This document shows positions 44,030 to 52,796 of a DNA stretch of 64,000 nucleotides, in pieces. The translations under genes were made by a program, and so were the position numbers. Origin of the DNA: Geodermatophilus sabuli (lineage in GTDB: Bacteria > Actinomycetota > Actinomycetes > Mycobacteriales > Geodermatophilaceae); assembly GCF_900215145.1 (NCBI RefSeq), contig NZ_OBDO01000004.1, positions 310,001 to 374,000 of the forward strand, written 5' to 3'. The notes beneath the pieces were generated by a model, which saw nothing but the letters and a program-made list of their open reading frames with translations, made no database searches and was not told where the DNA came from. Each line of letters starts with the position of its first letter. The first letter of the stretch is position 1.

Positions 44030-44173
44030 ATGGTCGACAAGTCACCCCATGACAACCACTCCACGAAGAAGTCGGGCAAGGCCGTCAAGGCCAAGCGCGG
44101 CGAACGCAAGGAGAAGCAGCGGGCCGCCACGGAGATGGAGCGGCTGATGCACCCTCGGAGGGCCAAGGGCTGA
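44030..44173 (+). CDS. 47-aa lysine-rich protein (KSPHD...KKSGK type)
   Basis: ATG at 44030 preceded by GAGGGAG at good spacing, stop TGA at 44171-44173. The product begins MVDKSPHDNHSTKKSGKAV and continues with a K/R/E-rich helix (KAKRGERKEKQRAATEMERL). Small proteins with this K-S-P-H-D...KKSGK pattern are widespread in actinobacteria and uncharacterised; the charge suggests nucleic-acid or ribosome contact. I place it from recalled family pattern. Confidence 0.75.
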   Translation: MVDKSPHDNHSTKKSGKAVKAKRGERKEKQRAATEMERLMHPRRAKG

Positions 44174-44256
44174 CCGGCGCCCACGGCGAGAACACACCGC
44201 TCCGACGCGACCCGGCTCCGCCGTCACCGCACCCCTCGTGCGCGGCCAGGAGGCGG

Positions 44257-44285
44257 GTGCGCACGTAGCGCGTCCCCCTCGGAAC
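44257..44285 (+). repeat. Dispersed hairpin repeat, copy J (degenerate)
   Basis: GTGCGCACGTAGCGCGTCC then CCCTCGGAAC matches the lead and core of the repeat with several changes; hairpin 1 is weakened. It lies between the 47-aa gene stop and the convergent TAP-type peptidase stop. Confidence 0.45.
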
Positions 44286-44423
44286 CCGACAGAGGCAGCG
44301 CGGTGGCCGTCCGAGCGCACGGACGGCGACACACGAGGTCCGGGCACCACCGGGAGACCGCGCGCACGCCGAGCCGGTCACCGCCCGCTCTGGACACCTG
44401 CCGGACCGGGACGCGGCACGAGG

Positions 44424-46118
44424 TCACCGGGCGTGCAACGCCCGGCGCACGGAGTCCGGGACGGCCACCGCGCTCACGGCGGTTCGCGCCCGGGTGTCCT
44501 CCAGTGTTTCCGCCGATGTCGGTCCGAAGGGTGAGCCCTCCGGCTCGCACACGGTGCCCGCCGCGGGCAGCTCACCGGCCACCAGGTACCGGGTGACGTG
44601 ACTGTCCACGCAGTAGTTGCCGGCGCTGAAGTAGGCGGTGTGCCCCCACCCGGCGTAGGACAGCAGTCGCGAACCGGGCAGCAGCTGCGACGCCGCCACA
44701 GCACCCTGGTGAGGGGTGGCCGGGTCGAAGTGGTTCCCGACGACCAGCACCGGCGCGGACGTGGACGCCGTCCACGGACCCATGAATCGGTCCTGCCCGG
44801 CGCTGCTCGGCCACGACCGGCAGACGCTCCCGGCCCAGTTCCACAACCGGCCGAAACGGCCGTACCGGACCTCGGCGCTGTCGGCGGCCGACTGCCAGAC
44901 CGCGAAGTCCCGCGGGTTGACGCTGTCGGAACAGGTGACGCCGGGGAAGGCCTCCACGACATTCGGGTACGGCTCCTGCAGCGCGGCGTCCAGCCCGAGC
45001 TCGGTGCGGATCACGGCCAGGCGCTGCCCCAGCGCAACCGGGGAGACCTGCTGCTCCAGGTCGGTGAGGAGCAAGGCGAGGTCAGGCCAGATGACCGGGG
45101 CGTACAGCGCGCCCACCGTCACGGCGATCAGGTCGTTGTAGGTCACGCTGAACGCCTCGCCGGTGACCGGATCGATGATGGCGGCCGGGTGCCCGCGCAG
45201 TCGTTCAGCCAGCTCTGCATACCGGCCGCTCGCGTTCCCGGACAGGGAGCAGTCCGGACCGGCCGCATCACACAGCCGGAAGAACTCGTCGAGGGTGCGC
45301 TCGGACCCATCGGCGCTGCCGATGCGGGTGCCGACCGGGGTGCTCACGGCCTCCTCGCCGTGGCCGGTGGTCCAGGCGACCGGGTCGAGGACACCGTCGA
45401 TGACGAGAGCGCGGACCCGCGAGGGGAACAGGTTGGCGTAGGTCTGCCCGAGCACCGAGCCGTACGAGAAGCCGAGGTAGGTCAGCCCCTGGTCACCGAG
45501 CGCCGCACGCAGCAGGTCCATGTCCCGGGCCGTGTCGGCGGTGGACATGTGGTCGAGGATGGCGCCGCCGTGTCCGGCGCATGCGCCGGCGAGTGCGTCG
45601 TCGGACACCCGCTGGACGTCTTCCTCCTCCGGGAGGTCCGGATACGCAAACGGCGGCAGGGTCGCGATCGCCTGATCCAGGGTGTCGAAGCACCGCAGCG
45701 GCGTGCTGCGGTTGGTCCCGCGGGGATCGAACCCGACGATGTCGAAGCTGGCCCGCAACTCCAGCGGCAGGATCTTCGCGATCGCGCGGACGACGTCGAC
45801 CCCGGATCCGCCAGGGCCACCCGGGTTGACCAGCAGGGAGCCCATGCGCCGGCTGGCGTCTGCTGCGGGCAACCGGATCACCGAGATGCCGATCTGCACG
45901 CCCTGCGGGTCGCCGTGGTCCAGGGGGGTCGGCACCACCGCACATTCGAAGCCATCCCGGCATGCCGACCACGACACCTCAGGCGCGGCGACTTCGGGAA
46001 GGCTCGTCGACGGCGTGGCGTGGGCCGACGGCGCGAGCATGGCCACGCTCAGTGCTGCGGTGACGATGGTCGCGAGTGCGGCACGGACGCGGCCGTGCAG
46101 AAGACTGGTGCGGATCAT
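44424..46118 (-). CDS. Secreted alpha/beta hydrolase with TAP-like C-terminal domain
   Basis: The 564-aa protein has a signal peptide (basic start, hydrophobic ALATIVTAALSVAMLAPSAHA), an alpha/beta hydrolase core with LVNPGGPGGSG (oxyanion) near 95, nucleophile elbow YLGFSYGSVLGQTYA near 220, Asp in VGNHFDPATP near 470 and His in AGWGHTAYF near 498, and the C-terminal TAP domain. It resembles Streptomyces SlpD/E and tripeptidyl aminopeptidases that trim secreted proteins. ATG 46118 has GGGAG 5 bases upstream; ATG 46136 is an alternative. Confidence 0.87.
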   Translation of the reverse strand: MIRTSLLHGRVRAALATIVTAALSVAMLAPSAHATPSTSLPEVAAPEVSWSACRDGFECAVVPTPLDHGDPQGVQIGISVIRLPAADASRRMGSLLVNPGGPGGSGVDVVRAIAKILPLELRASFDIVGFDPRGTNRSTPLRCFDTLDQAIATLPPFAYPDLPEEEDVQRVSDDALAGACAGHGGAILDHMSTADTARDMDLLRAALGDQGLTYLGFSYGSVLGQTYANLFPSRVRALVIDGVLDPVAWTTGHGEEAVSTPVGTRIGSADGSERTLDEFFRLCDAAGPDCSLSGNASGRYAELAERLRGHPAAIIDPVTGEAFSVTYNDLIAVTVGALYAPVIWPDLALLLTDLEQQVSPVALGQRLAVIRTELGLDAALQEPYPNVVEAFPGVTCSDSVNPRDFAVWQSAADSAEVRYGRFGRLWNWAGSVCRSWPSSAGQDRFMGPWTASTSAPVLVVGNHFDPATPHQGAVAASQLLPGSRLLSYAGWGHTAYFSAGNYCVDSHVTRYLVAGELPAAGTVCEPEGSPFGPTSAETLEDTRARTAVSAVAVPDSVRRALHAR

Positions 46119-46511
46119 GCCGACTCCCAGGGTCATCGAGTACGGGCGACTCACTGATCCAGCTGATCTCCCTGCCTGCTGCCGGCGCACGATTCGGCCA
46201 GTGAGCGATCGATCGCCCTGCGTCGACAGTGCTGCCAGAAGCTACTCGCAGTGGTCGAAGATCACCATGGGGTGCATGACCTCTTCGGGTCCTCTGCGGC
46301 GTGTCCGTCCGGGCAGCCGCCGCGTCGGCGCGCGTCCGGGTGGTCGCCCCCGAGGGCGACCGTCCCCGGTACGCCGTCGGCGACGGGAACGCGGACGTCT
46401 GCGAGTGCTGCGAGGACGTCTGTGGACGACGACACCCGACCGTCACCAGGTCGGCTGACACCCCGCCGCCGGCAGAGCCCACGTCATGTCGCCAGGGACG
46501 GCTTCGGGTCT
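46119..46511. other. Intergenic region, unrecognised
   Basis: About 390 bases lie between the TAP-type peptidase start and the lipase-type stop. It should contain the peptidase promoter. No repeat, RNA or conserved frame was recognised. Confidence 0.4.
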
Positions 46512-48041
46512 TCACGTCCGGCCGGTGACGGTGAGGGCGATGGCGGCCTTCTCGCCGAGGATCGGCTTGGCCGCGTCGGGTACTGGGATGCGCCCCTTCC
46601 ACAGACCGGGCGCGGCCTCGAGGTCTGCCAGAGGATCGCCGCCCGGGGTCCAGTCGCGAATGGGGCCTGCGATGGTCGAGTTCCATGCGGCCCAGGCCCG
46701 CGGCGGCGCCGGTCCATCGCTCGGGTCGATGTCGACGACCAGGGTGTCCTCCCAGTCCGCCGACTGCTCGAGGTGGTCGAAGAAGCCGAAGACGCCGCCC
46801 CGTTCCCGGACGGAGAGGAGCCGGAGACGCAGGGCATGGCGCAGCCTCGGCACCGGGGTGTCTGAGCCGGGTATGGCCGGTCGGGGTGCCGCGCTGCTCA
46901 GGAACGTGGTGAGCAGCGGGACCGGGGTGTCTGCGCTGTCCTCGTCCTGGCGCCACTCGACCTGGACCGGACAGTGGTGCGCCGTGGTCTGCTCGTGCAT
47001 GAGGATCGGCAGCCCGCGGATGGACAGCTGCGTCTCCAGCTGCCACACGATCGCGTCGTCCACTGCGCCCCGGACCCGCAACCCGGACAGCTCCGCGGTC
47101 ACCTCCAGATCGCCGAACAGGAATCGGCGCAGGTTCTGATAGCCCTCCTCGGAGTTGACCATCCCGAACCGCCCGCTGTGACTGCGGTGCACGAAGGCCC
47201 GTCGGGCGTCGGGGACGTAGGCGTTGTCGATCTGCACCAGGCCGTCGCTGCGCGCTCCCACGACCTTGGACGACAACCCGCGGGCGACGTCATAGTCCTC
47301 GGGGTTGGTCCCCACCAGGCAGAACACGCGCTCGAGGGGGAACTCCTCCTCCGTCATCGCGGCTGGGTTCCAGCCCTCGGGCGGCTCCTCGGACCGGCGG
47401 GCCGCTCGAGGCGTGAGGTACCGGTACATCCGCTCGGGCCCGAAGATGGCGGCACCATTGACGTCGAAGAAGTCACGCATCCCTTCGAGCAGCCCTCCGC
47501 CGGCGGCGAACTCGATGCCGCCGTGCGGGGTGCCGTAGGTGTACAGGCGCGCCACGCGGCACTCGGCGCGTTCGCCCCGGTCGGGGATGACCCGCTGGAT
47601 CATCGAACGGCAGACCAGACCGCCCATCGAGTGCGCGACGAGGTGCACCAGCGGCGCGCCGGTCTTCCGCCGGACCAGCTCCATCAGCTCGTAGAGGTCC
47701 TCGGCGGCCCTCTCGATGGAGAACTCCTCGGGCTTGCGGCCGAGGGTGGAGGCGGCCACGTCGTAGAACCGGTGCACCCAGATGCTGGCCTGTGGCACCT
47801 TCCCGTCCGGCTGCGCGGTCAAGTAGGCCCGCTGACTGCCTTGGACGATCAGCCGATACCCGTCGTCCTCGATCAGCCGCAGCAGGGGGCTCTCGAACTG
47901 GTAGAAGATGGGGTCCGGTCTGTTGCCCACCCGGACGTGCACCGAGCCCTCGTTGAAGCCGTACAGCGGGTCGTCGACCGCCCGGTCGATCCCCGACGTC
48001 CCGCCGGCGAAGCCGCGGACGTAGATGATGGGCAGCTTCAT
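46512..48041 (-). CDS. PGAP1-like alpha/beta hydrolase (lipase/esterase)
   Basis: The 509-aa protein starts MKLPIIYVRGFAGGTSGID (oxyanion region) and has the nucleophile elbow LVAHSMGGLVCRSM near 135-148, a GTPHGG segment near 172 typical of PGAP1/lipase families, Asp in SDGLVQIDNA near 268 and His in VHRSHSGRFGM near 285-295. The C-terminal 180 residues are a beta-rich domain I do not recognise. There is no signal peptide, so it acts in the cytosol. It is divergent from the large NTPase gene, 327 bases away. Confidence 0.82.
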   Translation of the reverse strand: MKLPIIYVRGFAGGTSGIDRAVDDPLYGFNEGSVHVRVGNRPDPIFYQFESPLLRLIEDDGYRLIVQGSQRAYLTAQPDGKVPQASIWVHRFYDVAASTLGRKPEEFSIERAAEDLYELMELVRRKTGAPLVHLVAHSMGGLVCRSMIQRVIPDRGERAECRVARLYTYGTPHGGIEFAAGGGLLEGMRDFFDVNGAAIFGPERMYRYLTPRAARRSEEPPEGWNPAAMTEEEFPLERVFCLVGTNPEDYDVARGLSSKVVGARSDGLVQIDNAYVPDARRAFVHRSHSGRFGMVNSEEGYQNLRRFLFGDLEVTAELSGLRVRGAVDDAIVWQLETQLSIRGLPILMHEQTTAHHCPVQVEWRQDEDSADTPVPLLTTFLSSAAPRPAIPGSDTPVPRLRHALRLRLLSVRERGGVFGFFDHLEQSADWEDTLVVDIDPSDGPAPPRAWAAWNSTIAGPIRDWTPGGDPLADLEAAPGLWKGRIPVPDAAKPILGEKAAIALTVTGRT

Positions 48042-48368
48042 GTCCCGACCCCCCTCCTCGACGACTGCTCGACCACCACCGTCGCGGTGCTCGTCCTCGA
48101 CGGGCCGGGCACGTGGCGGCTCGGGCCGTCCCCGCCCACGGCGGAACAGACGTCGGAGGATGCGGGCCCTGGGCACGTCGGCCTCCTCAGATGCGCAGCG
48201 TCCGGGCGGCGACCCCGTCACCGGAACACTGGACGACTGGTTGCCGACCGATGCTGGTGCCGACTCGTCACCCTCGCGTCAACGCCCCGTCACCTCGGCC
48301 GGAGCGACAGCCAGGACGCATGCGCGTTGACGCTGCGGTGACGGTCGAGGGATTGACTGACCCCAGCC
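48042..48368. promoter_or_regulatory. Divergent region between lipase and NTPase genes
   Basis: The 327 bases contain the 5' regions of both genes. The lipase ATG has a G-rich ribosome binding site (GGGGGG); the NTPase ATG lacks an obvious one. I see no repeat or hairpin of note. Confidence 0.4.
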
Positions 48369-51300
48369 ATGAGTACACGGCAGACTCCGGACGACCGTCG
48401 CACGCCTCCGGCGCCGCGGGAGCGCGCCGCTCCGGGGCCCGTCGCGCTGCGCCTGAAGCGACGGTGGAACCGAATCGTCGGTCCTGTACGTCGCCGCCGG
48501 ACGACCCGCCGGATACGACCGTCGCGGCGCGCCGCCGATCAGAAACCGGCGAGATGGCGCAGCGGCAAGAGCGCCATGGCCACGTGGTTCCTGTCGATCA
48601 CCGCGGCGGTGCTGCTCGTGTTCTGGCTCCTCCGAGCCGCGTACGTGGCTCTGTGGCTGCGGCGGCCGATCGACTTCCCGTGGGGCTTCAACCCGGATGA
48701 GGCCTGTCCCCGAGTGGGTACCTCCTGCGGCCTCCTGTCGGGCTTCGTACTGACGTGGCTCTCGGTCGGCGCTGCTACTGCGATCTTCCTCCTGCTCAGG
48801 CTGCGCGCGGTGACGCAGCCGTACCGGACCAGGGCCGTGAAGAAACCGTCCGAACTCGTGCCGACCGCGGGGAGCATCCCCGGTGACATCGTGGGCCGCG
48901 ACGAGATCTGCGAGGTCATCATCGACGACCTCCGCAACAGCGCCGACCGCCGGCCACACATCCTCCTGGGCGGGGTCGGAGCGGGCAAGACAGCGGTGAT
49001 CGTGCAGTTGACCCACGTCCTCGCGATTCGCGGAGCCGTACCGGTACCCGTACGCCTCCGTGACGCCGACAAGGGCGTCCTCGACTTCCAAGACCTGGCG
49101 TGGAGGCAGTTCAAGTCCGAGATCGAGGACTCTGTTCTCTCCCAAGGGGAGGCCGAGAGGGTGTGGCGCCATCTCCGGAAGCACGACCGCATCGTGGTGC
49201 TGGCCGACGGCATGGAAGAGGCGCTCAGCGATGACGGGTCCGGGGACGACCGCGAGGCCATGGTCCGCGTGGGCATCCGTCGCGCACGCCGGGACGAGTT
49301 GCCCCTCGTCATCGCGTCACGCCCCCACGACACGCTCCGCGGCGCGGATGCCGCGATCTTCGAGCTGGAACCGCTGAGCAAGTCGGAATCACTCGCGTAC
49401 CTGGAGCGGCGTGACACTGCAGGTGACCGCCAGCGGCTGGACTGGATCGTGGAGACGGCGGACATCGCCGAATCGCCCATATACCTGCGGATCACGCGTG
49501 AGCTGCACGACCGGGGGTTGCTGCACCACCTGACCGACGGAGTGAAGGCCCGGGGGGTGAACACGCGGAACCTGGACCGGTCCGCCCTGCGTCTCAACCT
49601 GCTCGACACGTGGCTGTGGGCATTGATCCACGGCCACCTCCTCCCCGAGGTACCGCTCAACCGCGACGAGCGCCTGGTCACGGTCACCTTCGCCGCGGTC
49701 ATGGCCATCGAGGGACTGAAGCGCGACTCGTTGGAGGTGCGGTACTCGGACGTCGTGCAGCCGAAGCGCGAGAGAGTGGACGGCGAAGGTGAGGACGGCC
49801 CAGGAGCGGACGGCTCGAGTGGGGACAGCAGGAGGGACCGTCGCGAGGACGGCGAGGACGATTCCGGCGAGCGCCTGGTCGACGACGCGCTGCGTGCCCG
49901 TGTCACCGCCGTCCTCGGAGCTCAGAGGATCCGCCCCGTGCAGATCCGCCTCGCGGCCACCTGGGCCAGCAGGCTCGGACTGCTCGAGGCTCGCGGGAAG
50001 GAAGTGCGGTTCGACCACAGCATCCTGCAGGCGTACCTCGGTTCGCTGTTGCTCGACGAGGTGGTCGGGGACGACCTCTTCAGAGCTGTAGCCCTTCAGG
50101 CCCCCAAGCGACCGGGACGGGAACTGCTGATCGCTCTCGTCCTGATGTCGAGGCGCCGGCCGGGGCCTGACGTGGGTGCGGGCGGCCTCAGCGAGAACAA
50201 CCCGATCTCCGGAGCCGACGCCGTGGCACCCGAACGCCTGCAAGCTCTGGTGTCGGCACTCACGAAGCGGGCCTCCAGGCGCAAGGACAACAAGGCGCTC
50301 GACATGTTCGCGGCAGCGCTGGAGATCGACAGTGCCATCGGCGGTACGCAGCACCAGGGCATCGCGACCAAGGTGTGCGAGGCGTGGGACGCCTTCACCG
50401 CCTCGGACCAGCGCACCCTCGAGGAGGCGAAGATCGGCCTCGTCCGCCGGTTCGGGGACGCCGCGCGCCAGATCGACCGGAGGGCTGCTCGCCGGGAACT
50501 CCCTGGAACCGTGACGCCCGCGTACCACGATCTCTTCCGGATCGGCTGCATCGAGTCGGCGTCCTACGCCGTGCGGCACGCGGTTGCCCAAGAGCTGGGG
50601 GTCAGCGGGCACGAGGCGTTCCGCCAGCTCCAGGGCGACTTCCACGCGGCGCTGAACGACGACAGCGAGATCGAGGACCCTGAGCAGTGGTGGCGTACGC
50701 GGATCATGTCCGCCTGGCTCGCTCCGCTGATGTTCGGTTCGGTGGGGGCCGGGGGCTCCGCGGGTTCGAGCGCACGGGACGACGCCGAGAGGAATCTCCG
50801 CGAGTGGGTCAGACGGGTCGGCGCGACCCCGCCTGGCGACAGGGAGCCACGCCTGCCCATCTCAGTCGAGGTCGCGCTGGCCCTGGGCTTCACCTATGCG
50901 GCGAACCGCAGACGCCGACACCCGTACGCGGACGTGGGAGCACGCTCGTTCTTGGTCGAGCAGGCTGCCGAGCTCCTCAAACGGACGGGGTTCTGGGCCG
51001 GTCAGCTGACCCTTCTCCACGCCCTCACCTTGTGGTCACTGCCGGACGACGGGGTCGTGGACATCGACCGTCCCAGGGCCGCTCAGCGCGAGTCGGGGAA
51101 GGCGGCATGGAGCCCCGACCCCAGCACGCGGCTGCAGCACTGGCTCCAATCGGCCGGGACCAAGAGAGACCGGACGGCGGACGCACACCGCGGGAGCGAC
51201 GTCGACCGAAAGCACCCGTTCGTCAGGGAAGCCGCACAGCTCTCCGTTCTCGCCCTGGAGTCGCGAGAGCCCGAGCGGTTCATCTGGATCGACGTCTTCG

Positions 51301-51806
51301 GCGTCACGTCGAAGATCGGCTCCCGGAACAAGCACCCGGGCGCCCCCCGCAAGCACAACCTCTGGATCCCCCCGTCGACGGGGTGGAGCTCACTCGCCCC
51401 GCGAGCCCAGCAGCTGGTCGCCGACGTGCTCCTGCTCATCAACCTCGCCGACCGGGGACAGCGTTCGGTGGAACGGGAGCCGCGGCTCGAGCGTGCCAAC
51501 CGGCCGGACCTGCCGCCCTGTCTCGCGCGAGAACGGGAACCGCTCGACCCCAACCGTTCGGCCGGGGATGCCAGCGCGATCCAGCCGGGCTCCAACTGCG
51601 CGGGGGGCTGCCCCTTCGAGCTCTGCCCCTACCCGCCGAAGGGGATCCAGTCGTACCGGGCCGAGATGAGCGAGGCGTTCTGCAGGCGACAGCAGACGCT
51701 GCTCGGCCGCACCCACCTCCGGCGACGTGCGGCTCCCTGGCAGGGCACGTTGCCGGAGGACCTTCGGACGTTCTGGGCAGAGATGGCCCACCGGGCCCGC
51801 CGCTGA
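48369..51806 (+). CDS. Large membrane-anchored P-loop NTPase (NACHT/STAND-like)
   Basis: The 1145-aa protein has a basic N-terminus, two membrane helices (about 70-97 and 119-143), then a P-loop NTPase: GDIVGRDEICEVIIDDL before LLGGVGAGKTA (Walker A, about 199-209), IVVLADGMEEAL (Walker B, about 274-285) and VIASRPHDT (sensor 1-like arginine, near 315). An acidic linker (about 467-505) is followed by a long alpha-helical region (to about 1000) and a Cys-rich tail (NCAGGCPFELC, near 1080). The order resembles NACHT/STAND switches, which assemble on a trigger, but the helical sensor has no repeat I recognise. Its partner may be the divergent lipase. Confidence 0.75.
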   Translation: MSTRQTPDDRRTPPAPRERAAPGPVALRLKRRWNRIVGPVRRRRTTRRIRPSRRAADQKPARWRSGKSAMATWFLSITAAVLLVFWLLRAAYVALWLRRPIDFPWGFNPDEACPRVGTSCGLLSGFVLTWLSVGAATAIFLLLRLRAVTQPYRTRAVKKPSELVPTAGSIPGDIVGRDEICEVIIDDLRNSADRRPHILLGGVGAGKTAVIVQLTHVLAIRGAVPVPVRLRDADKGVLDFQDLAWRQFKSEIEDSVLSQGEAERVWRHLRKHDRIVVLADGMEEALSDDGSGDDREAMVRVGIRRARRDELPLVIASRPHDTLRGADAAIFELEPLSKSESLAYLERRDTAGDRQRLDWIVETADIAESPIYLRITRELHDRGLLHHLTDGVKARGVNTRNLDRSALRLNLLDTWLWALIHGHLLPEVPLNRDERLVTVTFAAVMAIEGLKRDSLEVRYSDVVQPKRERVDGEGEDGPGADGSSGDSRRDRREDGEDDSGERLVDDALRARVTAVLGAQRIRPVQIRLAATWASRLGLLEARGKEVRFDHSILQAYLGSLLLDEVVGDDLFRAVALQAPKRPGRELLIALVLMSRRRPGPDVGAGGLSENNPISGADAVAPERLQALVSALTKRASRRKDNKALDMFAAALEIDSAIGGTQHQGIATKVCEAWDAFTASDQRTLEEAKIGLVRRFGDAARQIDRRAARRELPGTVTPAYHDLFRIGCIESASYAVRHAVAQELGVSGHEAFRQLQGDFHAALNDDSEIEDPEQWWRTRIMSAWLAPLMFGSVGAGGSAGSSARDDAERNLREWVRRVGATPPGDREPRLPISVEVALALGFTYAANRRRRHPYADVGARSFLVEQAAELLKRTGFWAGQLTLLHALTLWSLPDDGVVDIDRPRAAQRESGKAAWSPDPSTRLQHWLQSAGTKRDRTADAHRGSDVDRKHPFVREAAQLSVLALESREPERFIWIDVFGVTSKIGSRNKHPGAPRKHNLWIPPSTGWSSLAPRAQQLVADVLLLINLADRGQRSVEREPRLERANRPDLPPCLAREREPLDPNRSAGDASAIQPGSNCAGGCPFELCPYPPKGIQSYRAEMSEAFCRRQQTLLGRTHLRRRAAPWQGTLPEDLRTFWAEMAHRARR

Positions 51807-51898
51807 CGCGGTCCACACGCCTGACGGTCCTGAGCAGCTGACCGTGGCGATGCCGGGCCGACGCCGGGTTGGTGTCGGTCTGGTCAGCCAGTCCACAG

Positions 51899-51952
51899 TC
51901 GTGTGCGTGTAGCGACTCCCTCCCTCGGACACCCGAACAGGTCAGGGGCGCC
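51899..51952 (+). repeat. Dispersed repeat, copy F (partial)
   Basis: GTGTGCGTGT lead, then CCCTCGGACAC (51922-51932) and AACAGGTCAGG, matching the lead, core and the hairpin-2 loop, but the arms of both hairpins are eroded. It lies between convergent stops (51806 and 51942) and runs into the end of the leftward gene. Confidence 0.6.
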
Positions 51953-52796
51953 GATCGGTGACTCGTACGCCGGCGCCACTGCGCCGTTCGGCGGCGTCAT
52001 CCGCGGTCGGCAGCCGCAGTTGTCCCCGGGTGAAACCGCACATCACGTCGGCGTCCCACCCGCCCAGCCAGAACTCCACCCGCCAGGGGCCGGCCGCGAC
52101 GATCGACGTGCCGAACCACCCGTCCGGGTCCTGCACCACGGGCGTCGAGGCCAGCTCGTAGCTGTACCTCAGCCGGGCGCCGAAGAACCTGGACGCGCCT
52201 CCCCCGGGAGCCGCGAGGTTCCCCTCGAGGAACTCGAGGCGTTCTCGGATCGCTGTGCGGTGGGGCTCGGCCGCAGTCTCGACGTCCTCCCGCAGCCGGG
52301 AGACTCTGGCGGTCCACACCGCCGCCAGGTCGCCGATCCCGGTCGCGTCCCGGATCTCCGCGGGTGCTTCCTCCACGCCTCCGGCGAAGAGCCCGTCGAA
52401 GGGGTGTTCGGGGTCAGCGGGGACGATGCGCCGGGCGAGTGCGAACGCGCCTTGTTCGATCCGCAGCGCGAAGGGCCAGATGGGCTCGAACCCGTCGTCG
52501 GCTATGACGCCGTTGCGGCCTTCGAACTTCGGCTCATCGAGCAGCTCGACCCGCGCACCCTCCAGCGGGTGGTCGTCCTCCTCGTGTCCGTCTCGCCAGA
52601 CCTCGACCACGTTCACCCCGACGGCAGGCCCGTGGGCTCGGGCGAAGGGCGGAGTCTGCAGCCGCAGGACCCGGTCGAGGTCCGGCTCGCCGGCGTAGGC
52701 GTGCACATAGCCAGAGACGCCGCGAGGCTCGTCGTACGGATCGGGATCGGTCGCCAGTCGGCACTGGAACCAGCCCTGGAAGACGAGGTCGATCAT
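51942..52796 (-). CDS. Hypothetical protein paired with a ferritin-like protein
   Basis: The 284-aa protein is not recognised. It begins MIDLVFQGWFQCRLATDPDP, contains RGVSGYVHAYAGEPDLDR near 26-43, is mixed alpha/beta and has no signal or membrane segment. It overlaps the ferritin-like gene by ATGA, so the two are coupled and probably act together. VioB-type ferritin-like domains often come with such partner modules in larger proteins; here the partner is separate. Confidence 0.7.
   Translation of the reverse strand: MIDLVFQGWFQCRLATDPDPYDEPRGVSGYVHAYAGEPDLDRVLRLQTPPFARAHGPAVGVNVVEVWRDGHEEDDHPLEGARVELLDEPKFEGRNGVIADDGFEPIWPFALRIEQGAFALARRIVPADPEHPFDGLFAGGVEEAPAEIRDATGIGDLAAVWTARVSRLREDVETAAEPHRTAIRERLEFLEGNLAAPGGGASRFFGARLRYSYELASTPVVQDPDGWFGTSIVAAGPWRVEFWLGGWDADVMCGFTRGQLRLPTADDAAERRSGAGVRVTDRRP

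Noticed and set aside
44030-44173. Random short frame.
   Set aside because: Kept as a gene: good ribosome binding site, and its N-terminal pattern matches a known small actinobacterial family.
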